Shown one piece after another: positions 26,117 to 34,852 of a stretch of DNA of 63,399 bases (position 1 is the stretch's first letter; each line of letters begins with the position of its first letter). The stretch comes from Alistipes sp. (GTDB lineage Bacteria > Bacteroidota > Bacteroidia > Bacteroidales > Rikenellaceae). Made by a program: the position numbers and the translations under genes. The notes below the pieces were generated by a model that had not been told where the DNA came from, searched no databases, and saw nothing but the letters and a program-made list of their open reading frames with translations. The stretch is taken from assembly GCA_017410165.1 (NCBI GenBank), contig JAFQRH010000020.1, positions 1 through 63,399 on the forward strand, written 5' to 3'.

Positions 26117-26340
26117 CAAGTGACTTTATTTGACTTTACCCGACTTTTTGGGCATAGAATGGCAATCGGGCTGTCGCCCTTAATGGCAACAAATGGCAAC
26201 ACACTCTGCGAGTGCTTAATGGCAGGTCGGGTTTTACTATTCAATGCCATTGAGTGCCATTGAGTGAGCGCAAGCGAACGACTGCCATTGAATGCCATTC
26301 AGTGCCCGCCGACCTTACTTTCTGGGAGTTTAAGGGTTGA
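26117..26340. repeat. Spacer with inverted arrays of ATGGCA/TGCCAT and 10-nt period repeats
   Basis: Three GACTTT copies with a 10-nt period lie at about 26121-26148. Four ATGGCA copies (26159, 26183, 26193, 26219) are followed by four TGCCAT copies (26245, 26255, 26283, 26293), with near-copies of TGCCATTGAG. The modules CCGACCTTACTT (about 26309) and GGGAGTTTAAGG (26324-26335) also occur in the recO-pth spacer. No open frame here looks like a gene. Confidence 0.6.
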
Positions 26341-26359
26341 TACCCCACCGACAAAAAAA

Positions 26360-26476
26360 CATCACTTTTGAGTGAGGAAATTTTGTGCCAAACAAAAAAG
26401 CGAGTCCGCAGCATACTTGGCGTATGTGAGGAACTCGCTTTTTGAAGAGCGGTGCAAAAACTTCCGTCACCGCTCC
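26360..26476. repeat. Inverted-repeat element C (TACTNNNCGTA apex)
   Basis: The core stem AAAAAGCGAGT (26395-26405) pairs with ACTCGCTTTTT (26433-26443). The apex is TACTTGGCGTA (26414-26424) inside a 20-mer identical to that of element A. A second perfect stem, GAGCGGTG (26447-26454) with CACCGCTC (26468-26475), follows at once. Outer arms are not obvious, so the left boundary is approximate. Confidence 0.65.
26395..26443 (-). terminator. Intrinsic terminator for the ribosomal superoperon (core of element C)
   Basis: Read on the minus strand, an 11-bp A/GCGAGT stem ends with ACTCGCTTTTTTG. This is a strong hairpin followed by a T run, about 170 nt after the rplQ stop. It is the best terminator candidate for the S10-alpha transcript. 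Its loop is the conserved TACTNNNCGTA apex. Confidence 0.65.
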
Positions 26477-26487
26477 ACTACCTGAAC

Positions 26488-26613
26488 AAAATTGATTTTA
26501 AGTAGATGAGAGCAAGGCATACAAGAAATCCGCTTGCACAGTTTACTTGACGTAAATGAGCAAGCGGATTATCGAAGTATAACGCGGCTATCGCTGCTTA
26601 AAATCGATTTTTA
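26488..26613. repeat. Nested inverted-repeat element D, overlapping the rplQ stop codon
   Basis: Outer arms AAAATTGATTTTAAG and CTTAAAATCGATTTT pair. The right arm leads directly into TTA at 26611-26613, the rplQ stop codon. The inner stem AATCCGCTTGC (26527-26537) pairs perfectly with GCAAGCGGATT (26560-26570). The apex is TACTTGACGTA (26544-26554), flanked by TTTAC/GTAAA. Confidence 0.75.
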
Positions 26614-27174
26614 CATTTTTTTGCCGACATTAGTCTTCTTCGCACCCTTCGCAGCCGATGCCTTTGCAGCTGCTGCCTTCGGTGCCTTCGGAGCCGCCTT
26701 CTTCTTCTCTACAACGGTAGCATCCTCAACAGCGTCGGTTGCCTTCTTGCGCGAACGACGAGTCTTTGGTTTTGCCTCCGATGCAGGAGCAGGAGTTACA
26801 CCGAGAGTGTATGCCTCGTTGAAATCAACGAACTCGATGATACACATATCGGCGCCGTCACCCAAACGGAAACCGGTCTTCAAGATACGGGTGTAACCGC
26901 CCGGACGCTCGGCAATCTTCGGAGCGATGGTACGGAACAACTCCGTTACGGCCTCCTTCTGTTTGAGGTACGAGAAAACGACACGACGAGAGTGGGTAGT
27001 GTCTTCCTTCGAGCGAGTTACGAGTGGCTCGACGAACTGACGTACGGCCTTTGCCTTCGCAACGGTAGTCTCGATGCGCTTGTGGAGAATCAGGGACGAT
27101 GCCATATTCGACAACATTGCCTTACGGTGGCCTGCCTGTCTTCCAAGATGGTTGAAATTCTTATTGTGTCTCAT
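26611..27174 (-). CDS. rplQ: 50S ribosomal protein L17
   Basis: This is an L17 core of about 120 residues ([66 protein letters not shown]) plus a 65-residue Lys/Ala-rich tail ([18 protein letters not shown]). Such a basic tail is common in Bacteroidetes and absent in E. coli. It is the last gene of the superoperon, 5 nt after rpoA. Its stop codon lies in the arm of repeat element D. Confidence 0.97.
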   Translation of the reverse strand: MRHNKNFNHLGRQAGHRKAMLSNMASSLILHKRIETTVAKAKAVRQFVEPLVTRSKEDTTHSRRVVFSYLKQKEAVTELFRTIAPKIAERPGGYTRILKTGFRLGDGADMCIIEFVDFNEAYTLGVTPAPASEAKPKTRRSRKKATDAVEDATVVEKKKAAPKAPKAAAAKASAAKGAKKTNVGKKM

Positions 27175-27179
27175 TTGAA

Positions 27180-28172
27180 TTAATCTTTATCAAGTTTGTA
27201 GATAGATACATCCATTCCGAACTTCAAGTCGAGCGACGCGAGAAGGGCATCCAACTCGGTGAGCGACTTCTTACCGAAGTTGCGGAATTTGAGAAGTTCG
27301 TTACGATTGAGTTTTACCAAGTCGCCGATAGTCTCAACGTCAGCCGCTTTGAGGCAGTTGAGCGCACGTACGCTCAAATCCTTATCAACAAGCTTCGTTT
27401 TGAGCAATTGACGCATATGCAACTCCGGCTCGTTGAGATCGTTCTCCGCACTCGTATCATCGAGGTTGATGGTCATCTTCTCGTCCGAGAAGAGCATAAA
27501 GTGCTGGATAAGAATCTTTGCGGCCTCTTTCAATGCGTCCTTCGGCTTAATCGAACCGTCGGTCGTAATCTCGATGTTCAACTTCTCGTAGTCGGTACGC
27601 TGCTCGACACGATAATCCTCACGCGAGTACTTCACGTTCTTGATTGGCGTGTGAATCGAGTCGATAGGCAATACGCCAAACTCGCAATTCTCCGGAGTGT
27701 TCTCCTCCGCAGGCACGTAACCGCGACCCTTACCAATGGTAATGGTCAACTGCATCTTCGTACCAGGTGCGAGGTGGCAGATTACCAAATCGGGATTGAG
27801 CACCTTGAACGACGCAAGGAAGTTCGAGATATAACCCGCAGTAAGTTCTGTAACACCTGCAACGTTGATGGAGGCCTTCTCGGTCTCCTGATTCTCTACA
27901 GTGCGGATGAAGCGAATCTGTTTGAGTTTCAGAATGATGTCAATCATTCCCTCCATCACGCCCGGAACAGCGGCAAACTCGTGGTCAACGCCGGCAACCT
28001 TTACAGTCGTGATGGCATAACCCTCCAACGACGAAAGCAGTACACGGCGCAAAGCATTACCGATGGTCATCGCATAACCCGGCTCCAACGGACGAAATTC
28101 GAATTTACCGAATGTCGCTGTCGATTCGAGCATAATGACCTTCTCGGGTCTTTGAAACGCTAATATTGCCAT
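27180..28172 (-). CDS. rpoA: DNA-directed RNA polymerase alpha subunit
   Basis: This is a 330-aa subunit that dimerises to start RNA polymerase assembly. The N-terminal domain (about 1-235) shows [22 protein letters not shown] and [22 protein letters not shown]. The C-terminal domain (about 255-325) has the helix-hairpin-helix [16 protein letters not shown] and [19 protein letters not shown] that contacts upstream DNA and activators. It lies between rpsD (29-nt gap) and rplQ (5-nt gap). Confidence 0.98.
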   Translation of the reverse strand: MAILAFQRPEKVIMLESTATFGKFEFRPLEPGYAMTIGNALRRVLLSSLEGYAITTVKVAGVDHEFAAVPGVMEGMIDIILKLKQIRFIRTVENQETEKASINVAGVTELTAGYISNFLASFKVLNPDLVICHLAPGTKMQLTITIGKGRGYVPAEENTPENCEFGVLPIDSIHTPIKNVKYSREDYRVEQRTDYEKLNIEITTDGSIKPKDALKEAAKILIQHFMLFSDEKMTINLDDTSAENDLNEPELHMRQLLKTKLVDKDLSVRALNCLKAADVETIGDLVKLNRNELLKFRNFGKKSLTELDALLASLDLKFGMDVSIYKLDKD

Positions 28173-28201
28173 AAATTTATTATTACAGTGTTAAGTGATT
28201 A

Positions 28202-28810
28202 CTACTTAGAGTACAACTCGACGATGAACTGCTCTTTGATGTTCTCCGGAATCTCCTCACGCTCCGGCTTCTGGAGGAACTTACCACTCATCGTAGCGCC
28301 ATCCCACTCCAACCACGCATAGCGGCTGTGGTTTGCGCCGGTGAGCGACTCGGTGATTACCTCCAAAGTCTTCGACTTCTCGCGTACCGATACAACATCG
28401 CCCTCGTGGAGTGCATACGACGGAATGTTCACTACATTGCCGTTTACGCAGATGTGACGGTGCGATACGAGCTGACGAGCTGCTGCACGGGTAGGAGCGA
28501 TACCGAGACGATAAACTACGTTATCGAGACGGCATTCGAGGAGTTTCAAGAGGTTCTCGCCGGTGATACCGCCCATACGTGCTGCCTGCTCGTAGGTACG
28601 CGAGAACTGCTTCTCCAAAATACCATAAGTGTACTTTGCCTTCTGTTTCTCGGTGAGCTGGGTACCATACTCCGATACCTTCTTACGCTTGCGTGCAAGA
28701 CCGTGCTGTCCTGGCGGTACGTTACGCTTGTCAAGACTCTTGTCTGCACCGTAAATTGCCTCGCCGAATCTTCTGGCGATTTTTGTTTTTGGTCCTATAT
28801 ATCTTGCCAT
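28202..28810 (-). CDS. rpsD: 30S ribosomal protein S4
   Basis: This is a 202-aa primary 16S rRNA-binding protein. The S4 domain is seen at about residues 95-155 ([33 protein letters not shown]). The N-terminal part lacks the four zinc cysteines found in some S4 proteins. In other bacteria S4 autoregulates the alpha operon; no obvious pseudoknot leader was identified here. Confidence 0.98.
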   Translation of the reverse strand: MARYIGPKTKIARRFGEAIYGADKSLDKRNVPPGQHGLARKRKKVSEYGTQLTEKQKAKYTYGILEKQFSRTYEQAARMGGITGENLLKLLECRLDNVVYRLGIAPTRAAARQLVSHRHICVNGNVVNIPSYALHEGDVVSVREKSKTLEVITESLTGANHSRYAWLEWDGATMSGKFLQKPEREEIPENIKEQFIVELYSK

Positions 28811-28871
28811 AATGCTTTTTACTTTTTGTGGTGTTGTAAATTAAGTGTTGCTTTCGCTTTGCCCGCAATCA

Positions 28872-29261
28872 TTATACACGACGACGGTTTGGAGCGCGGC
28901 AACCGTTATGTGGCAGTGGAGTTACGTCGATAATCTCGGTAACCTCGATGCCTGCGCCGTGGATAGTACGTACTGCACTCTCACGACCCTGACCCGGTCC
29001 CTTCACATAAACCTTAACCTTACGCAAGCCCATATCGTAAGCAACCTTCGCGCAATCTGCGGCTGCGGTCTGCGCTGCATACGGAGTGTTCTTCTTCGAA
29101 CCGCGGAAGCCCATCTTACCTGCCGACGACCAGCTGATAACCTCGCCAATCTCGTTGGTAATGGTAACGATAACGTTGTTGAAAGTCGAGTGAACAAATG
29201 CCATACCGCTATTGCCAACCTTAACGACCTTCTTCTTAACTGTTCCTGTTTTCTTTGCCAT
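28872..29261 (-). CDS. rpsK: 30S ribosomal protein S11
   Basis: This is a 129-aa platform protein. It has the conserved [44 protein letters not shown] and the C-terminal [18 protein letters not shown]. It is 12 nt after rpsM and 61 nt before rpsD. Confidence 0.98.
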   Translation of the reverse strand: MAKKTGTVKKKVVKVGNSGMAFVHSTFNNVIVTITNEIGEVISWSSAGKMGFRGSKKNTPYAAQTAAADCAKVAYDMGLRKVKVYVKGPGQGRESAVRTIHGAGIEVTEIIDVTPLPHNGCRAPNRRRV

Positions 29262-29273
29262 AACTCTCCAATA

Positions 29274-29654
29274 TTACTTAGTTGCCTTTTTCTTGTTTGC
29301 TACGGTCTTCTTCTTACCCTTACGTGTACGAGCGTTGTTCTTGGTGCTCTGACCGCGAACCGGCAGACCGAGACGATGGCGGATACCACGGTAACAACCG
29401 ATATCCATCAATCGCTTAATGTTCAACTGAACCAACGAGCGGCACTCGCCCTCTACCTTGATATCCATCTCGGCAATTGCGGAACGAATTGCACCTACCT
29501 GTGCGTCTGTCCAGTCCTCAACTTTAATATCGTAGCTGATGCCACACTTATCGAGAATCTTCTGAGCCGTGCTACGACCGATACCGTAGATATAGGTCAA
29601 GCCGATCTCGCCTCTCTTGTTTTTTGGTAAATCTACACCGACTATACGTGCCAT
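29274..29654 (-). CDS. rpsM: 30S ribosomal protein S13
   Basis: This is a 126-aa head protein that contacts the P-site tRNA and L5. It has the start [26 protein letters not shown] and the conserved [22 protein letters not shown] near the end. The gap to rpmJ upstream is 37 nt. Confidence 0.98.
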   Translation of the reverse strand: MARIVGVDLPKNKRGEIGLTYIYGIGRSTAQKILDKCGISYDIKVEDWTDAQVGAIRSAIAEMDIKVEGECRSLVQLNIKRLMDIGCYRGIRHRLGLPVRGQSTKNNARTRKGKKKTVANKKKATK

Positions 29655-29691
29655 AAATCTTTTCTTGTCTTAATTGTTAATCGTTTTTTAT

Positions 29692-29808
29692 TTACCCTTG
29701 GCGCATTTTGAATTTAGGATTCTTCTTGCAAATCACATAGAGTTTGCCCTTGCGTTTCACAATCTTGCAATCCTCGCTTCTCTTTTTGATTGATGCTTTT
29801 ACTTTCAT
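29692..29808 (-). CDS. rpmJ: 50S ribosomal protein L36
   Basis: This is a 38-aa protein, [17 protein letters not shown] and onward, ending NPKFKMRQG. It has Cys14 and Cys27 only, so the classical four-ligand zinc site is incomplete, as is common in Bacteroidetes. It sits in the usual place between infA (31-nt gap) and rpsM (37-nt gap). Confidence 0.95.
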   Translation of the reverse strand: MKVKASIKKRSEDCKIVKRKGKLYVICKKNPKFKMRQG

Positions 29809-29839
29809 AATTAAGCAATCTTTGTGTATTTGGTAAATT

Positions 29840-30058
29840 TTATTTGTAGCGGAACGATATACGGCCCTTACTCAAATCGTAAGGCGTCATCTCCACCTTT
29901 ACTTTATCGCCGGGAAGAATTTTGATGTAGTGCATACGCATCTTTCCGGAGATATGAGCGGTAATCACGTGGCCGTTGTCCAACTCAACGCGGAACATTG
30001 CGTTCGACAATGCCTCGATGATCGTACCATCTCGTTCAATAGCAGTCTGTTTTGCCAT
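29840..30058 (-). CDS. infA: Translation initiation factor IF-1
   Basis: This is a 72-aa OB-fold protein that binds the 30S A site during initiation. Signatures seen: [38 protein letters not shown], then [22 protein letters not shown]. It lies between map (20-nt gap) and rpmJ. Confidence 0.98.
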   Translation of the reverse strand: MAKQTAIERDGTIIEALSNAMFRVELDNGHVITAHISGKMRMHYIKILPGDKVKVEMTPYDLSKGRISFRYK

Positions 30059-30078
30059 AGAGTTCTGTTCGCTCTTTT

Positions 30079-30852
30079 TTAATTAAGTGAATTTTCGATA
30101 ATGCCAAAGTCTGTCAGCACATCGGGTCCATCTTTGCGGATGGCAACAGCAAACTCGTAGTGTGCTGCCGGCTTGCGGTCGCGGGTGCGGACGGTCCAAC
30201 CGTCGCGCTCGAATACTACCGCTCTGCTACCCATCGTAATCATCGGTTCTATGCAGATAACCATACCCTCCTTCAAAAGGGGACCTCTGCCACGCAAACC
30301 GTAATTGGGAATGCCCGGGCCTTCGTGCATTTTTCGGCCCAAACCGTGACCCTCCAATTCGCGCACTACGCCGTAACCGAAACTCTCGACGTAGTCTTGC
30401 ACGGCTGCCGAAATGTCGCCTACGCGATTTCCGACCTTTGCCTGTGCAGTACCTCTATAAAGCGCCTCTTTGGTGACCTCCAACAACTGGCGAACATCGT
30501 CGCCAATCTCTCCTACGGCAAACGTATATGCCGAATCACCATTGAACCCCTTCATAAACGTACATAAATCGACCGATACTATATCGCCCTCTTTAATTAC
30601 GATGTTGTCCGACGGAATTCCGTGAACCACCTGCTCATTGACCGATATACAGGTTGCAGCAGGATAGCCCTCGTAACCCAGACAAGAGGGAATCGCACCG
30701 TGAGAACGGATAAAATCTTCTGCGATTTTGTCCAACTGTTTTGTCGTCACGCCCGGTTTGATGTGGCGGCCGACCTCGGCAAGCGTCTTGCTTACCAGAA
30801 TGTTGTTCTCACGGAGCAACTCTATCTCTTCGTCTGTCTTCAGATATATCAT
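30079..30852 (-). CDS. map: Methionine aminopeptidase, type I
   Basis: This metalloenzyme removes the initiator Met from nascent proteins (257 aa). The five metal ligands are present: Asp in SVDLCTF, Asp in FNGDSAYTF, His in [14 protein letters not shown], Glu in CIEPMITMG, and the last Glu in the C-terminal strand near HYEFAVAI. It lies between secY (23-nt gap) and infA, as in many Gram-positive and Bacteroidetes spc operons. Confidence 0.97.
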   Translation of the reverse strand: MIYLKTDEEIELLRENNILVSKTLAEVGRHIKPGVTTKQLDKIAEDFIRSHGAIPSCLGYEGYPAATCISVNEQVVHGIPSDNIVIKEGDIVSVDLCTFMKGFNGDSAYTFAVGEIGDDVRQLLEVTKEALYRGTAQAKVGNRVGDISAAVQDYVESFGYGVVRELEGHGLGRKMHEGPGIPNYGLRGRGPLLKEGMVICIEPMITMGSRAVVFERDGWTVRTRDRKPAAHYEFAVAIRKDGPDVLTDFGIIENSLN

Positions 30853-30875
30853 CTTCGACTCTGTATGCTAAACTT

Positions 30876-32258
30876 TTAGTGGCGACCCTGAATACGTCCG
30901 GTCTTCATCAGACCATCGTAGTGACGATTCAAAAGGTGGCTCTCTATCTGCTGAAGAGTATCGAGAACGACACCGACCATAATCAGCAACGACGTACCTC
31001 CGTAGAAGTATGCGAATGCCTGCTGAACGCCCAAGAACTTCATTGCCAATGCAGGGAAAATTGCTACGATGGCGAGGAAGATCGAGCCCGGGAGGGTGAT
31101 TCTCGTCAAAATGTTGTCGATATAGGTAACAGTTGCCTTACCCGGCTTAACGCCCGGGATGAAACCGCCGTTACGCTTCATATCGTCAGCCATTTGTTGA
31201 GGGTTGATGATAATCGCTGTGTAGAAGAACGTGAACAGGATTACCAACACTGCAAGCGTAATGTTGTACCACCATCCGGTCATATCGGCGAATGCGCCGG
31301 CGAACTTCGGTGCTACGTTAGCGAACAACATCGGGATAAACATCAGTGCCTGCGCAAAGATGATTGGCATAACGTTTGCCGCATTCATCTTGAGCGGGAT
31401 GTACTGACGAACACCACCATACTGCTTGTTGCCGATGATACGCTTTGCATACTGTACAGGCACCTTGCGGACTGCCTGAACAACTGCGATGGTTGCCATA
31501 AATACCAGGAAGAGCAACACCAATTCGAGCACGATCATAATCAACGATCCGGTCGAGGTGTTCAGACGGGCGCTGAGCTCTGCAAGCAAGGCGTGTGGCA
31601 GACGGGCTACGATACCGATCATAATGATCAGCGAAACACCGTTACCGATACCCTTGTCGGTAATCTTCTCGCCGAGCCACATAATGAACATCGTACCGGC
31701 GATGAGGATTACGGTTGCATAGAGCGTAAATCCGAAAGAGTTACCATAGACGAATGCCTGCGGAACCTGGTGGTAGAGGTTTGCTACATAGGTAGGACCC
31801 TGCAACAAAAGTACACCGATGGTGAGCAGACGAGTCCACTGGTTCATCTTACGACGACCGCTCTCACCCTCTTTCATCAACTTCTGAACGGCAGGAACCA
31901 TCATACCGAGCAGCTGGATGATAATCGAGGCGGTAATGTACGGCATAACTCCGAGTGCGAAAATCGCGGCGTTGGCAAATGCACCACCAGAGAATACGTT
32001 GAGCAGACCCAGAAGCGAGTTGCTGTCCATCTGGTTCGCCAGAGCCGAACCCTCACCGAGAAGGTTAGGGTTGATACCCGGAATTACTACATAACAACCC
32101 AAACGATAGATCAGGATGAGGAGAACCGTGTAGCCGATACGCTTACGCAAATCCTCAATCTTGAAGATGTTTTTGATTGTCTCTACAAGTTTCTTGTTGG
32201 TTGCCATCAAGGCGATAATCACCAGAAGAATGACGCCAACAATCAGATAACTTTTCAT
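30876..32258 (-). CDS. secY: Preprotein translocase subunit SecY
   Basis: This is the central channel of the Sec translocon, with ten membrane segments. The family core starts at TIKNIFKIEDLRKRIGYTVLL and continues through YVVIPGINPNLL, SGGAFANAAIFALGVMPYITASIIIQLL and GNGVSLIIM to the cytoplasmic C-terminus. From ATG 32258 it is 460 aa with an extra hydrophobic N-terminal stretch (LIVGVILLVIIALM). The usual SecY start corresponds to ATG 32207, giving 443 aa. Neither start has a Shine-Dalgarno sequence, so the choice is open. Confidence 0.95.
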   Translation of the reverse strand: MKSYLIVGVILLVIIALMATNKKLVETIKNIFKIEDLRKRIGYTVLLILIYRLGCYVVIPGINPNLLGEGSALANQMDSNSLLGLLNVFSGGAFANAAIFALGVMPYITASIIIQLLGMMVPAVQKLMKEGESGRRKMNQWTRLLTIGVLLLQGPTYVANLYHQVPQAFVYGNSFGFTLYATVILIAGTMFIMWLGEKITDKGIGNGVSLIIMIGIVARLPHALLAELSARLNTSTGSLIMIVLELVLLFLVFMATIAVVQAVRKVPVQYAKRIIGNKQYGGVRQYIPLKMNAANVMPIIFAQALMFIPMLFANVAPKFAGAFADMTGWWYNITLAVLVILFTFFYTAIIINPQQMADDMKRNGGFIPGVKPGKATVTYIDNILTRITLPGSIFLAIVAIFPALAMKFLGVQQAFAYFYGGTSLLIMVGVVLDTLQQIESHLLNRHYDGLMKTGRIQGRH

Positions 32259-32280
32259 TTTTCGTTAGGTTTTGCCTGTT

Positions 32281-32727
32281 TTACAATTTAACTACGCTAC
32301 CACCCGCTGCTACGATAGCTGCCTCTGCGCTCTTCGAGAAAGCGTGAGCAGTTACGGTGAGCTGCTTGGTGAGAGTGCCGTTACCGAGAATCTTAACACG
32401 GTCGCTGCCCGATACGAAACCGGCTGCTACCAAAGTGTCGAGATTTACCTCGGTCAAAGAGTTCTTCGATGCGAGCTCTTCGAGAATCGAGAGATTGATA
32501 GGCTTAAACTCTACTCTTTTAAGGTTAGTGAAACCGAACTTCGGAAGACGACGCTGCAAAGGCATCTGACCTCCCTCGAAGCCCAATTTACGGGAATAAC
32601 CCGAACGCGACTGCGCACCCTTGTTACCACGAGTCGAGTAGCCACCGTGTCCCGAACCTGCACCGCGACCTACACGTTTGTCGTGGTGTGTCGAACCCTT
32701 TGCGGGTTTAAGATTATTGAGTTCCAT
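32281..32727 (-). CDS. rplO: 50S ribosomal protein L15
   Basis: This is a 148-aa protein. The Gly/Arg-rich N-terminal extension (GRGAGSGHGGYSTRGNKGAQSR) and the motif GFEGGQMPLQRRLPKFGF are diagnostic. The C-terminal globular domain ends in AIVAAGGSVVKL. It lies 16 nt after rpmD and 22-73 nt before secY, depending on the secY start. Confidence 0.98.
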   Translation of the reverse strand: MELNNLKPAKGSTHHDKRVGRGAGSGHGGYSTRGNKGAQSRSGYSRKLGFEGGQMPLQRRLPKFGFTNLKRVEFKPINLSILEELASKNSLTEVNLDTLVAAGFVSGSDRVKILGNGTLTKQLTVTAHAFSKSAEAAIVAAGGSVVKL

Positions 32728-32743
32728 TTACTTTTCCTCCTTC

Positions 32744-32929
32744 TTATTCGTTTACTTCTTCAACCTTTACGAGGTGCTTCACGCGCTCGATCATACCCTT
32801 GATGATAGCCGAATCGCTGTGGGTTACACTCTGGTTAATCTTTCGCAGACCGAGTGCATCGAGATTTTTGCACTGCTGCGCAGTCGAACCGATGCGGCTC
32901 TTGATTTGTGTGATTTTCAATGTTGCCAT
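32744..32929 (-). CDS. rpmD: 50S ribosomal protein L30
   Basis: This is a 61-aa protein with the L30 pattern LKITQIKSRIGSTAQQCKNLDALGLRKINQSVTH. It lies in the standard position between rpsE (14-nt gap) and rplO. Confidence 0.96.
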   Translation of the reverse strand: MATLKITQIKSRIGSTAQQCKNLDALGLRKINQSVTHSDSAIIKGMIERVKHLVKVEEVNE

Positions 32930-32943
32930 AACTGTTCAAAAAA

Positions 32944-33465
32944 TTAACCGTTAAACACCTGTTTGAGTGAAATTCCGCGAACCTGTGCCACGCTGTAAGC
33001 ATCGCGCAACTCGCAAAGCGCACCTACGGTTGCCTTAACGAGGTTGTGCGGGTTCGACGAACCCTTACTCTTTGCCAACACGTTCTTGATACCTACGGAC
33101 TCCAACACGGCACGCATTGCACCACCGGCGATAATACCGGTACCCGGTGCAGCCGGACGAATCATCACCAGCGAACCGCCGAAGTGATTCTCCTGCTTGT
33201 GCGGAATCGTTCCGTTGATAACCGGAACCTTTACAAGATTCTTCTTTGCATCCTCGACGCCCTTTGCGATAGCCGAGGTAACTTCTGCGGCCTTACCGAG
33301 ACCATAGCCAACTACGCCGTTCTCGTTACCTACCACAACAATTGCAGAGAAGCTGAATGTGCGACCACCCTTCGTTACTTTGGTAACGCGGTTGATGGCA
33401 ACGAGTCGATCCTTCAACTCGCCGATGTCGCTTGTACGTACTTTCTTTACATTTGTATTTGCCAT
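32944..33465 (-). CDS. rpsE: 30S ribosomal protein S5
   Basis: This is a 173-aa protein. I chose ATG 33465 ([13 protein letters not shown]), 7 nt after rplR; a start 30 nt further upstream would overlap rplR and adds unconserved residues. It has the S5 double-stranded RNA-binding domain ([40 protein letters not shown]) and the C-terminal part with the ANHLV-like stretch [15 protein letters not shown]. Confidence 0.97.
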   Translation of the reverse strand: MANTNVKKVRTSDIGELKDRLVAINRVTKVTKGGRTFSFSAIVVVGNENGVVGYGLGKAAEVTSAIAKGVEDAKKNLVKVPVINGTIPHKQENHFGGSLVMIRPAAPGTGIIAGGAMRAVLESVGIKNVLAKSKGSSNPHNLVKATVGALCELRDAYSVAQVRGISLKQVFNG

Positions 33466-33472
33466 ATCGCTA

Positions 33473-33829
33473 TTAGAATTTAAGACCGCCCTCACGAGCA
33501 GCGTCAGCTAACATTTTTACTCGACCGTGATAGAGGTAGCCGTTACGGTCAAACGATACCGTCTCGATACCCTTCTCAATTGCCTTCTTGGCAGCAAGTG
33601 CGCCAACCAAAGCAGCGATCTCACACTTATTCTTTCCGGCAGTCTCTGCTGCGAGCTCCAACGACGAAGCAGTTGCCAAAGTAACACCGGCAAGGTCATC
33701 GACAAACTGTACGTAGATCTGCTTGTTGCTACGGAATACAGTCATACGAGGACGCGAAGATGTTCCGCTTACGACTTTGCGTATGCGCATCTTGATTCTC
33801 TCTCTTCTTTCAATCTTATTCAATGACAT
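33473..33829 (-). CDS. rplR: 50S ribosomal protein L18
   Basis: This is a 118-aa 5S rRNA-binding protein: [38 protein letters not shown], then [26 protein letters not shown]. It lies 16 nt after rplF. Confidence 0.98.
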   Translation of the reverse strand: MSLNKIERRERIKMRIRKVVSGTSSRPRMTVFRSNKQIYVQFVDDLAGVTLATASSLELAAETAGKNKCEIAALVGALAAKKAIEKGIETVSFDRNGYLYHGRVKMLADAAREGGLKF

Positions 33830-33845
33830 AACTTACTCTGTTTTA

Positions 33846-34433
33846 CTATTTAGCATTTGCAGACTTACCTGCCTTACGACGAATCACCTCGCCTACGAAC
33901 TTAATACCCTTGCCCTTGTATGGCTCCGGCTTACGCAGCGAACGGAGTTTTGCTGCAACCTGACCGACAAGCTGCTTGTCGCAACTCTTCAAAGTTACGA
34001 TCGGAGCACCCTTCTTCTCGGTCACCGCAGTTGCGGTTACCTCCTTCGGGAGTTTGAGATATGTATCGTGCGAGTAGCCGAGACTCATCTCGAGTACGTC
34101 GCCCTTAACCTCGGCCTTGAAGCCGACACCCACCAACTCTTGCTTGATTTCGTAACCCTTCGAAACACCAATAACCATATTATTGATGAGCGCGCGGTAG
34201 AGTCCGTGCAACGAACGGTGACGTGGCTGATTGGTTGGACGGGTAACGATTACGGCAGCAACCTCCTTGTCGCTGTCCTTCAATACAGCCGTACCGACCT
34301 CAACAGTAATATCCGAGTCAACCTTCTGACTCAGTGTCCCAAGTGGCCCTTTCACGCTTACCGTGTTGTCGGCTGCGACAGTTACCTCGACGCCGGCAGG
34401 CAAGATTACAGGTAATTTACCAATTCTTGACAT
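33846..34433 (-). CDS. rplF: 50S ribosomal protein L6
   Basis: This is a 195-aa protein from ATG 34433 (MSRIGKLPVILPAGVEV); a longer frame from 34469 has no conserved residues. The two L6 repeats are visible. The C-terminal signature RKPEPYKGKGIKFVGEVIRRKAGKSANAK is diagnostic. It lies 20 nt after rpsH. Confidence 0.98.
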   Translation of the reverse strand: MSRIGKLPVILPAGVEVTVAADNTVSVKGPLGTLSQKVDSDITVEVGTAVLKDSDKEVAAVIVTRPTNQPRHRSLHGLYRALINNMVIGVSKGYEIKQELVGVGFKAEVKGDVLEMSLGYSHDTYLKLPKEVTATAVTEKKGAPIVTLKSCDKQLVGQVAAKLRSLRKPEPYKGKGIKFVGEVIRRKAGKSANAK

Positions 34434-34453
34434 TTTGTTTTCGGTTTTTAAGA

Positions 34454-34852
34454 TTAATAAACATAGCACAATACCTCGCCGCCGACATTCTCCTGAACGG
34501 CCTTCGCGCCGGTCATAATGCCCTTGGAGGTAGAAACGATTGCGATACCCAAACCATTCAATACGCGCGGCATATCAGCCACCGACGAATACTGGCGCAA
34601 ACCCGGACGCGAAACGCGCTTCAAATCCTTGATGGCGTTGGTCTTGCTTGCTGCATCCCATTTGAGTGCAATCTTGATTACAGGATGACCCTTCTCATCC
34701 TTGTCGAACTTGTAAGCAAGGATGTAACCCTGCTCGTAGAGAATTTTGGTGATGGCCTCTTTAATTTTTGAGCCGGGAGCTTCAACCACCTTGTGGTTGG
34801 CTTTCACCGCATTTCTAATTCTCGTCAGAAAATCCGCTATTGGATCTGTCAT
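34454..34852 (-). CDS. rpsH: 30S ribosomal protein S8
   Basis: This is a 132-aa primary 16S rRNA-binding protein: MTDPIADFLTRIRNAVKANHKVVEAPGSK, and the C-terminal RPGLRQYSSVADMPRVLNGLGIAIVSTSKGIMTGAKA. Unlike its neighbours it is preceded by a 334-nt gap with a -7 box, so it may begin a separate transcript. In E. coli S8 is the autoregulator of the spc operon, which makes that gap interesting. Confidence 0.98.
   Translation of the reverse strand: MTDPIADFLTRIRNAVKANHKVVEAPGSKIKEAITKILYEQGYILAYKFDKDEKGHPVIKIALKWDAASKTNAIKDLKRVSRPGLRQYSSVADMPRVLNGLGIAIVSTSKGIMTGAKAVQENVGGEVLCYVY

Noticed and set aside
22937..26613. Insertion sequence or MITE with target duplications
   Set aside because: No transposase frame is present and I could not find target-site duplications at the element ends; the structured-repeat description is safer.
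30879..32291. 470-codon open frame antisense to secY
   Set aside because: It is a shadow of secY; the composition is Asn/Asp/His-rich without motifs.
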